Below the pieces are notes generated by a model. That model saw only the letters and a program-made list of their open reading frames with translations. It was not told the origin of the DNA and ran no database searches. A stretch of DNA of 64,000 bases from Corella eumyota (taxonomy: Eukaryota > Chordata > Ascidiacea > Phlebobranchia > Corellidae). Both the position numbers and the translations under genes were made by a program. The DNA is taken from the NCBI GenBank assembly GCA_963082875.1, contig OY720100.1, positions 1,550,001 to 1,614,000 of the forward strand, written 5' to 3'. Shown piece by piece: positions 1-10,200 of this stretch (position 1 is its first letter; each line of letters opens with the position of its first letter).

Positions 1-129
1 CAAGACTGGGTCGGAGTAACTGATGTTACTCTATATTTAGTTCGTGAAATCGACCCCCTACATCGAGAATAAATCTTTTTTTTTAACTCAATCGCACTAA
101 TTTTTTAAAATTTTTTATTTTAATTACAG
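1..129. other. Probable intron, upstream of the first clear exon
   Basis: The last part ends in a T-rich tract and an AG at 128-129, a good splice acceptor for the exon at 130. The first 15 bases could be the tail of another exon, since a GTAACT donor-like site follows at 16, but no domain can be recognised in so short a piece. I make no coding call here. Confidence 0.4.
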
Positions 130-309
130 AATCTGTTTGCGCCGCTGCCTTTAGCGCCCCTAATGGTGGTTCAGTCACGTGTTCGGACCACAACAGAGTA
201 GGTTCTAAGTGCACGTTCGAATGTAAAGACGGTTACGTCATGAATGGGGAAAGTGACGTCACTTGTATGGAAAATATGAAGTGGAGCGACAGAAAATCTT
301 GTTGTATTG
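130..309 (+). CDS. Sushi (CCP) domain exon
   Basis: One 180-bp exon with phase 1 at both ends, the classic shuffled-module form of Sushi exons. The translation shows the Sushi pattern: a first Cys, then NGGSVTC, KCTFEC, a KDGY turn, VTC, and a Trp followed by a closing Cys pair. The extra Cys pair (KCTFEC) matches Sushi variants with six cysteines. Such domains mediate protein or glycan contacts outside the cell. Donor GTAAGT at 310. Confidence 0.85.
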
Positions 310-1926
310 GTAAGTGTTAAAATTTATTTATATTTTTTCAGGGACATACTTTTACCATAAACTTTTGCACTTTTTGTGGTATAATTGCTTGCTTAAGTTG
401 ACTTCCTTTTTTAACCCAAGTAAGATTGGTGATATTGTTATCTGCTTTTTATATATCGTGCTTTACCATACTGTATTTAAACTTGTTATTTTTTATTAGA
501 CGAATGTCCACCAAAAGCTCACATGGATCTGATTTATGTTCTTGATAGCTCGAGCAGTATTGGACATAAAAACTTCGAAAAAATGAAGAGTTTCGTTGAA
601 GGGGTAAGTTGTGTCAAAGATTTTAATTTTTTAAACCTGTATGTAAATTTTTAATGGTAAACTTAATGTTAAGATGCTAAAAAACGGGATCTATATATAC
701 TCTAATCTCACTAAAAATGAACACTTAAATTTACCAAGTGATGTCATAGGTGGTTGATATACACTTAAGCTCAATGAAAACCTTATCAAGTTATTAAAAT
801 CTTGCATTTTTTTTCAGATTCACGATGGTTTATATATTTCATCCACTTACACACGAGTTAGTTTTATTTCGTTTCACTCAGCAATAGACACTCCTCATCT
901 TAATAACACGTGGTTCTCGTCTAAACAACAACTTAACGAAGCTATCGAGGCTGTACAGTTTGCTGGTACTGGTACAAGAGCAGGTAAGAGCTACAAGTTA
1001 GAAATTTCGCATAAAATATTTTCTGATATATATCGATGTAAAGAAATTTGACCACACAGTCTATTTAAAAGACAAATAGTATTTAAAAAATCAGCAATTT
1101 GTTTTTAAGTCTTGAGCACCGGTTACAATGTTATTAATTTAAGATACTAGCTACATATAAATTAGTATTATCTGGGACATTTTTTTAAAATTGACGTTGC
1201 ATTTTCTTCATGGCATTATAATATGTAGATATAACATATGTTATAATAATTTTTTTTTATTGTTTTAACTTGAGTTGATTTCTAAAATCTTAATTATGTT
1301 AATTTTCAAGGTTTGGCGATGAAATACGTTCGTGAAAACCTATTAGGACAGCGCCACGGTGCGACCACTGTCGTGATTATTCTTACTGATGGAAATGCGA
1401 AGGACAACGCAAAACTTGAGTGTAAGTATTAGAATGTAATCTATTTAGAATGTCTTTCTTTAAATTTATTAAGGTTTCTGGTTTGCCAGTCAAAATGGTT
1501 AACGCATAATTTTTATGGGGTTTAAATGTAAGGGGGTTTAGATGAAGGGGTCAAGTGTAAAGGGTTGAAATGTGACTGTATTCAAATGTAAGGAATTCAG
1601 ATAAAGGGTTAAATAAAAAGGGCTTGAAATGTAAGGAGTTTAAATAAGTGTCTACGTAAATGGAATTTAAATGTATGCCTCTATTTGTTTATTATTTAAT
1701 TTCTGATGATAAAATTAAATTGTTTTTAAATCTTTGTTTTTAACTTTCAGCCTCAAAACTTCGCAAAGAAGGGGTCCACGTTATTGTAGTTGGAATAACA
1801 GGTTCAATGGTTCGTGATCTCGAGGTCTTAGCATCGAAACCTGCTGAGGACAATGTTTTTAGTTTGCTTGATACAACAGAAGTTTTGCCCACGATCGGAG
1901 AACGTGTTTGTAATATTCAATGCTAA
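130..1926 (+). CDS. Sushi + von Willebrand A domain protein, 3' end of gene
   Basis: Five exons join cleanly: 130-309, 500-603, 818-983, 1311-1421 and 1751-1926, with the TAA stop at 1924-1926. All junctions are GT-AG and the phases agree (1, 0, 1, 1). The first exon is one Sushi/CCP module and the other four make one complete VWA domain of about 185 residues. Both module types are typical of secreted or cell-surface adhesion and matrix proteins, where VWA binds ligand through a metal ion. The gene is cut by the window start, so signal peptide, start codon and any earlier domains are missing. The protein ends soon after the VWA domain with a Cys-rich tail (CNIQC), as in many matrilin- or collagen-type VWA proteins, and no membrane segment follows. 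No frame damage is seen. The exact orthologue is not identifiable from this part. Confidence 0.87.
500..1926 (+). CDS. von Willebrand A domain exons with intact MIDAS
   Basis: Four exons (500-603, 818-983, 1311-1421, 1751-1923 plus stop). The metal-ion-dependent adhesion site is complete: DSSSS, the DxSxS motif, at about 544-558; the Thr in GTGTRAG near 967-980; and the Asp in ILTDG at 1388-1390. Hydrophobic strands LIYVLD, VSFISF, VVIILTD and VIVVGI alternate with helices as expected of the Rossmann-like fold. A CPP motif just before the domain is common in matrix VWA proteins. Binding to a divalent metal and to a ligand is therefore expected. Confidence 0.88.
1515..1680. repeat. Degenerate G-rich minisatellite in a VWA intron
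   Basis: This part of the intron 1422-1750 holds about eight loose copies of a 15-20 bp motif like AAATGTAAGGGGTTTA with varied spacing. It is clearly more G-rich on the plus strand than the sequence around it. No coding potential. Confidence 0.5.
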
Positions 1927-2720
1927 CAATCGGCATTGAACGTAACAATGGGTTGTGTAACAATCACTACATTGTTATCTATGACAATTAGCTATACTAA
2001 CTCTTCTTGCTGTTAACAATAAGTGTATCTTTAATTAAAAACACTATACAAAACTTTTTTAACTACTTTAATAAGGACTTAACTTGTAAAACACTATTTT
2101 AGTCAATTTTTACCGGTTTAATTACAATTGGATATCTCTAAATTTTATTTTTGTGTTCTTCTGTTGTTAAAAGTATATATTTTGTGCTTTTTGTGTGTTT
2201 AAATGGTGTTTTGTCATTTTTTTAGTTTTACAATTAAAATTCATAAAATTATATTTTTGTTTTAAATAATAGAAAAATATAAATTTTCTCATGGTTTTGT
2301 TAAGTGCAAATCAATATTACTCAGAGGCTAGGTTAAAGAAATTGCAAAAAAAGCTTATTAATTATTAAAAAATTGTTTTTAATTGTTAAAAAAATGTTTT
2401 TAGTTAAAAAAAGAGATTTTGACTTGTGTCACAAATCGGTTATAAGTTATATTCCCAATGCCAAAAAAAGAAATTTTAACAACGTCATAAAGAGGAACTA
2501 TGTAACTGAATGATTGTTTTTAGTTATTCAAACGTAACATTTACCTTTTATACATTGAAAATGGTAACAATATTTATAAGCTTTTCATTAAAATTTCCAG
2601 TATTACTAGATTAAGTGTTTTTCTATTGGGTGTTTAGTATTTAAAAGCAAGGTTAATTTGTTTTTTAGAAGACTTTACATGTTGTCTTACTAATCTTAAT
2701 TTTATTTTCTAAATTTGATA
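1927..2720. other. Intergenic: 3' UTR of the VWA gene and upstream region of the NACHT gene
   Basis: AT-rich DNA without ORF or domain signal. A possible polyadenylation hexamer ATTAAA lies at 2034-2039, about 110 bp after the VWA stop. The 5' UTR and promoter of the next gene must lie in or before the right part, but I see no clear TATA box or initiator. Confidence 0.5.
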
Positions 2721-4266
2721 ATGGAAGAAGAAAATGAATCCAAAAGTGACTCAGAGATGTCAGGCACAAGTGATACTGATTCGCCAGGTAAATAATAATG
2801 AATGCCAGACACTTCAGCCCCCAGACACTTCGGCCCCCGGACACTTCTGCCAAAATTTTTTTTTCAAAACAGCGGAGATTTTGCATTTTAATTACCGCGA
2901 GAAATTTTATTTTTGCGTAGTTATATACAGTTTTTTAGACAGTATTTAAAACAAAATAAGCAGTAAATTAATATTTTTTTTAAATAATAATGTGCAAGAA
3001 CATGTTATCTTTCTTTTCCCGTGTCAATTTTTTAATTTTACAAACTAAAACCTATAAAAAACTAATTTTGAAAGCGCGCGCTTTAAGGTGACACAAGACA
3101 ATGCGTTATGATATCACAGATTTTGCGAAATGAGGGCCGTTTTTGTAAACGATATTTGAAGAAAATATATCATTAATTAATCATTTTTTACACTGAGGAA
3201 AAGAAAATTGACACGCCAAAATAAAGATAACATGTTCTTGCACATTATTATTAAAAAAATTATTAATTTACTGCTTATTTTGTTTCAAATACTGTCTAAA
3301 AACTGTATATAACTACGCGAAAATAAAATTTCTCGCGGTAATTAAAAGGCAAAATCCCTGCTGTTTTGAAAAAAAAATTTTGGCCGAAGTGTCTGGTTAC
3401 CAATAATAATAATTAGTAACTTTTTATTTTAAACTGTGGCAAGTCACATTTTAATTATCACTGAAATTTTTTTTTGCATATTCATAGACAGATTTTTAAA
3501 GATTTTTTGGAATTCCACAAACCATGTTATATCATTCCTATTTGCTTTTGTTTCGCTTGCTTTTAAACTTACTTTTTTTTAACTTTTATTAGGTTACAAA
3601 AAAAATTGTAATAATTAATTATGTAATCTTTAAATATTTAAAGAGAAAGTGTTTTCTAAATTTCAATGTATAATTAATTCCAATTTTTTTTATGAAAACT
3701 GTTTAATTTTTACTTGTGCTTTTAGATTTGTCTTATAAAGAGAAAAACCAGGACTCTAATAAAAATGTGAGTTTTTCTTTAAAAATTAAAAAAAATATTT
3801 ATTTTTAAAAAATAATGATTGTTGTTTTAATTTTAATTTGATTTTTAAACCAAGGATTAAATATACTGGTAAAAACCACTTTATATTTTATTTTTTAAAG
3901 TTATAACTATTACTAAATCTAAATCAAATTAAGGAAAGAATAGCTGATGAAAATTCTCCACAATTTGTAGCTTTGAGGGAACTTGTAGCTGGTGCTCAAG
4001 GTAGTTATAAATGTTTTATGTTTTTATAAATTTGTCTTTTAATCTATTTTGGTTAATTATGGTTAAAAAATTTACGGTTTATTAAGTAATAATATTTGTA
4101 TCTTTGTCTAAATATTTTTTTTATGTTTTTGTAGTGCCTGTTTCATTTCAAGTTAATTTACATCACACCAATGTCGAACAAATTACTGAGGTACAAAATG
4201 TACACAACATCACTGATTCCACTATTCAACATCTGGGTGACAAATATGAAAAAGAAATTGCCCCCG
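2721..4266 (+). CDS. N-terminal small exons of the NACHT gene
   Basis: Four exons (2721-2787, 3726-3766, 3934-4000, 4135-4266) code for about 92 residues. The first is acidic and Ser-rich (MEEENESKSDSEMSG). The fourth contains a polar segment with NLHHTNVEQITEVQNVHN. No death-fold or other adaptor domain can be recognised. Phases are 1, 0, 1, 1. A further micro-exon at 4329-4345 (VAIKNV, phase 1 to 0) has good splice sites but no matching 0-to-1 partner before 4655, so I leave it out of the main model. The split codon at the end of 4135-4266 joins in frame to 4655. Confidence 0.55.
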
Positions 4267-7200
4267 GTAAAAAAAATAATTTTAATAAAAAATAAAATAG
4301 ATTCAGTATATTTTTGATTTTTTTTTAGTTGCTATAAAAAATGTGGTAAGGCTTTGGTTAGCAAAAACTATTTATATTATTTTTATTTTTCAACAACTTA
4401 AACTAGCAAAAAGTTTTAAAACATTGGTGAACTTTTTCAGTAATTTATAAATATTATTGTATTTGACCAAACTTTATAAAAATTGTTAAATTATTAACTC
4501 ACTTATTAGTTAGTCAAAAATTGACAGTTAACAAAATTTATTTTCGGTTTTAGCTGTGTCTCATTAGAGTTTTTTTCATCATGACTTAAAGAATAGTCAA
4601 TTAAATTAAACCTAAAAAATAAACGCCTTATTGTGCACTATATTTTAGTTTTAGGTGATTCCTTATGTGAACAACTTTCTGAAAAATGTTTTGAGCAAGC
4701 TAGACATTTTGCCGATGAATTCTGCTCTCCTATCCAGTTAGACAAACAATTAGAATTTGTTGAGTTAGAACTTGCTAAATATTCTTCCACTGATATTAAA
4801 GATTTAGATTCAGTTGATCACTTTCATACCAGAAAAGAACAATTTGAAAGAATGTCCAAGTTAACTCAACCTGGCTATCACCCTGGTACAAAAATTAAGG
4901 TAAATGAAGTATTTGAATTAGCAAAAAGAAATGCTGAAGCAGCAGCTGAACGGAAATTCAATAAAACGACTAAAAATGAGGCTAAACGACTTCAATTAGA
5001 CAAGAATAAAAGAGACTTCATTAAAATACATTCTAAAGTTGTGGCTCTTGTTGGGCACACAGGGACTGGCAAATCAACTTTTATTAAAATTCTGATTCAA
5101 GAAATTTTTTCTAAAAATAGCAACCAACTTTCTTTCTTCAGAATATAAAATTTATATTCTGCATTATTTTACGATCAGTTAATTTTCATGAAAAAATGTC
5201 GATTTCCAGGTTTCTTGTTACAAATTCATCCATTGATTGGGATAAGCCAGAATCTACTGATATAGAATCATTTAATTGCATTAAAAACAGTTCTGATACT
5301 ATCCTTATCTTTGATGGACTGGATGAAGCTGATAGTACTACTTTAGGGAAAGCACCCAGAAACTTGGTATCTACAAATGGCTCTGCTGAAGATTTTCTAA
5401 AAAACATTTTTAATGGAAAGTTTTTTCCCAATGCTTATAAGTTTATCACTTCTCGACCAAGGCAAATGTATGAGTGGCATCCTTCTTGCAGACCTATCTT
5501 AGTGTTAAAACTACTTGGTTTTAATAAGGAAGCACAAGAAAACATGTGCAGGCAAATATGTGGCGAAAATTCATCTAAAGTCTTAACCTTCTTACAAGAT
5601 CATCCAGATATTGATGCTTACAATTATGTTCCTGTCAACTGTATTCTATCTATGCACTGCATCAATCAAGCAATTTTGTCTGGCTCTGAAGTTAATCTAA
5701 AAACTATGACAAATGTTATGCTTGCTTCTTTAAAGCATTATATGAGGTCAGATCATTTTCCTGACAACACAGAAGTTCCTGAGAACGAAATTAAATGTCT
5801 AGCTTATCTTGCCTGGAATGGGTTTGAGCAGAAAAAAAATTATTTTTGATCAAAAAGACATTAAAAAGGCTGGAATTACTGAAAAAATGCATAAAACTTT
5901 TCTTGACACTTTTGTTTATGATTCTTCAAACATGAAAGTCAAGATATTAGAAGGAGACAAACGAAGCAACTTCAGTCATCTCATCTGGCAGGAACTGTTT
6001 GCTGCCATGTATTTATTTTTATGGGCAAGTCTGGATGAATTTCAAAAATGTGTTCCAAAGTTTTCCACTAGTCGATGGGAAGTAGTCACAAAATTTCTGT
6101 TTGGGTTTTACAGTTCCAAGGATTTGTCTATGTTTCAATCTTGTTCTACAACAGTTTGTGATGGAAAACGAATGGTGTTAAAAACATATGCTAGAGATTT
6201 ATGTCAGAAAGTAAATTCTTCTTCTTCAACAAATACTGCAACCCTGGTTGAACTCAGCAGTTATTTGCACGAATCTGGCAATGATAACCTCAACCAATCT
6301 GTCATCAGACTCCTACCTGACCAGGCAAATCTTGAGTTTAAAGAGACTTTGTTGCCGAGTGACTACATTCATCTTGGCTACTTCTTCGACCAAGTGACTA
6401 AGCCTCTTTCTCTACGGATTTCTAACAATGCAGTAGATGTCAACTCGCCACTTTCAGACTTTATTAATTCTTTAAGGACAAAGGTATAAAATTTGGATAT
6501 ATATACATAATTATAGCCCTATTTAAATTATATGACAATAGTAAAATAAAGTAGATGTGAACTATAACCGCTATTATGCTCCTGTGTTAATTATTTTTAA
6601 ATTCATGCTTAATTCTAAATATCCAATATGTTGTACATAATTATGTACTGTTGTAACTTATATTTCTATTTTATTCACAGAAACAAATTGATGTATTACA
6701 AACTCATTTAAAGATATACGAAAATGTGTTTCCACAACTAAATGCAAGGCAAAATATTGGTAAAGTTGTATTTATATTATTTTTAAATTATTTTTGTTAT
6801 AATATATTTTGGTAATTAAAAAGATGTATTAATCTTATTTAAACATATAATTGCATTATTTTCAACACCTATAAAAAGGGCTTTTTTAAATAATTTTATT
6901 AGGTATTTTACTTTGCTCGAAAAACTACAAAAATATTTTACTGTTTTAGTATTTCCTGTAATATCAGCTCAAAAAAACCTAAATGAGTCATTAGATCCTA
7001 AAACACTAGCTGGACCACAAGATACAAATGAACAAGCTGAACCATTAGACACAAATAAAAGAGCTGAACCATCAGATAAGAAGGAACCTGCTGGACCATC
7101 AGGCAAGGAGAAACAAGCTCGTGAACCACAGAAAAAAAAACCTGCTGGACCAGCAGATCTAAATAAACTGGCTGGATAAAACACCCGGACAAGCAGATAA

Positions 7201-10200
7201 GAAAAAACCAACTGGACCACCAAATAAGAAGGAACCAGCTGGACCACCAGATAAAAAGGAACCAGCTGGACCACCAGATAAGAAGGAACCAGCTGGACCA
7301 CCAGATAGGAAGGAACCAGCTGGACCACCAAATAAGAAAAAACTAGCTGGACTAGCGGATACATATAAAACAGTTAAACCACCAGATAAAAAGGAACCAG
7401 CTGGACCACCAGATAAGAAGGAACCAGCTGGACCACCAGATAAGAAGGAACCAGACAAACCACCAAATAAAAATGAACCAGCTGGATCACCTGAAAAGAA
7501 AGAACTAGCTGGACCACTACATACAAATAAAACACCCGGACCAGCAGATACATATAAAACAGTCAAACCAGCAGATACGAATGAAACAGCTGGACCATTA
7601 GATAATATGCCACCAGCAGCATCATCAGATATTAAAAAATTTGATGAATCATCAGAGAATGTAAATTTTTTTAAGTTCAATTTTAAATATTATGTATATC
7701 TTGTGATTTTAAATTTATTTTCTATTAACTAGTTTATAGAATCTGATGCTGCTTGTCTTATAACTGAGAAGAATGTTACTTGCTCTGAACAAGGTATTTT
7801 TTGTTTTTCTAGGAAATAAGTTAAAAATAAAATTTGTGGAAAATTTAACGGTTTTAGCCTAACATTTTTAAATATTTGACTAGATTCATTTTTACATTTA
7901 TTTGTTTGATGTAAAATTTGATGTAATAAAATAAACTTTGTATTGTTATGTTATTATAACACTTGCCAACTTTTTTAGGATCTTTAAAGAATTTAACCAC
8001 TAAAGAATATGAACCTGAACCAATAGTAAGTTTTAATATATTTTGTATTTTTGTAAATGTTATGCTATCATATCCGAAAAAGTAACCAATATTTTATGTC
8101 ATTTTTCACTTTTACTTTTATTTAAAATATGTTTTGCTCTATTTGTTTAGAAAATTCCTTCCATACCAGAAAAACAAGCAAGCAGGCATCAACAAGGTTT
8201 TGAAAATGAATTTAAATTTAAAACTATACATTTTGTGCTTCTTACAATTTTATTTTTTGTTTAATTAAGGCTGATTTTTATATTTATTATTAATATTTAA
8301 CATAGCTTTTTTATTTTTATTTAATATGCAACGGTACAACCAGAATAATGGTTAGATTAAATTTTATAGTTAAAAGAAAACATCATAAAGACGGTTCTGA
8401 TAATTTAATTCTTCCTAAGCAACAAAGACTTGAAACAACGGTAAAATTATTTTAAATTTTGCAAAAATAAAATAGTTAATTTTCTGAATGCTCATTAATG
8501 TTATATTGTAATATAAATGCATTTTTTCCTTTTGAATAGTAAACATTAAATGACATTAAACGGAAAATAATGGGGCTTATTTACTTATATTCATAATTAC
8601 GAAATAATTTTATAAATTTATTAATTTTTTAAAAAGGCTGATGCCCAGTTGACACTTGAAGAGCCTAATACTAATCCTGAACAAGGTATTCTTTGTTTAC
8701 ACTTTATTAAATATGTTAAATTAATGTTAATAAACTGTGCAGATGCAAATAATGGAAAACCTTTACAGAACCCTTCACTTAATATACCTTCTCCTAAACA
8801 ACATGAACATGGAGCAAAAGTTGGTTTAATAGAATAAATTTAATTTTGTTAAACAACATATTTCCTATAACTATTACAACTTGATTGGAATTGGCAGATA
8901 TTTAAAACTAATCTGATTTTTATTTGCAATCCTATTCTTATTTTTGGGTTAAAGTGTCTGTTTTTTATTTTATAGATCACTACAACTATTCAAGAAAACC
9001 AAATTCAATTAATTAAAAAAGGTTTATATTTAACATATTTTTTCAATAATTGTATTTCTTGTTGCTACTAATATTATTTGGCAACAACCATTTTTTAAAT
9101 TTTTGTGGTTGTATTTGCTTTTTAGAGTTGTCAGTAGTTTAAAAATTACAAAAACTTTTGTTAATTAGATGAAGGTCGTAAAAAAATGGTGGGACCAAAG
9201 GGCAGGCAACTAGGAAAAAGAGCAAAGGGTATTATTATAAATATTCCTGAAGGTGCACTTGACAAGGATGTTAATATCACTGTTAATTCTATTCTATGGA
9301 ATGATAATGTTGAATTTCATGAGAATAAGGTTTGCAAATAAAACTTGGCTATGGTTTGTTATTTTTACCCTAATTGTTAAATGTAAATTTTAGTGTCAAA
9401 TACATTTTAGGGAGATGATAAATTTTTAATAACTAAACAATTTGAATGCTTGCCTGTTGGATTGAAATTTAAAAAACCAGTGGAGATATCTCTTTACACC
9501 CCGTTTTATTCAACAACTGAAACTGGAGAATGTTACTTCTATGTAAATACAGTTAATTGTTGTTTTAATTACTGGATTTAATCCAACTACTAAGTTAATA
9601 TTTTAATTTATTAAATTATATTTATTATGTTATATATTTTAATGTTATTATTTTGATTAAAGTCAGCATTCATGTTTTTTTAAAAACTATGATTGTTTTG
9701 AAGATTGAAAGTAGTGAGGATGGTCAAGAGTGGGTTGAATTAGATTCTGATTATAATGATTGTGTTGGCGATCGTAGTTCCAACTGGATTCGGTTTTCCA
9801 CTGACACATTGAATTGGTAAGTTGGCTTTCAGAACCAGGGTACGAATTAACGTTTAAAAAACGATTCGCTAAAAATGAGGTTGAATTTTTAGAGCAATAA
9901 TTAGGTCCAAATCATAATCTTCGTTTTTTGATAACACTTGACGCGTTGCGTGGCGTTTTAAAATGTAACGTCTTGTTAAACAATCGTTAATAATTTTTCG
10001 CACAAAAAACGAGACATTTTTGATTACTTTAAAGCTGTGTTATGTATTTAAAAAATTGCGCAATAACTAAACGAACCCGGAGGTGAAATTTACGCATTGC
10101 CAAACATGAAAAGTTTTTGTTATTAAATGCCCTATAGTACTACATTCACGCAGGATTATATTGGTGTAATTATAAATGTGTTAAACCGGTTAAAAATAGA

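Noticed and set aside
1230-1245. 16-bp perfect palindrome TATAACATATGTTATA in a VWA intron
   Set aside because: Such palindromes are expected by chance in AT-rich DNA of this length, and there is nothing else around it.
2665-2949. Short open frames on both strands at the foldback element
   Set aside because: They run over the first exon and the element's left arm without any domain, and overlap each other on opposite strands.
4329-4345. Micro-exon VAIKNV in the NACHT gene
   Set aside because: Splice sites are good, but its phase (1 to 0) does not fit the next exon at 4655 and no partner exon is visible between. It is kept only as a possibility.
6969-7680. Long minus-strand open frames rich in Gly, Ser and Pro (collagen-like look)
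   Set aside because: They are the reverse reading of the 24-bp PPDKKEPAG repeat, which has no stop in that frame. Splice sites and phases support the plus strand.
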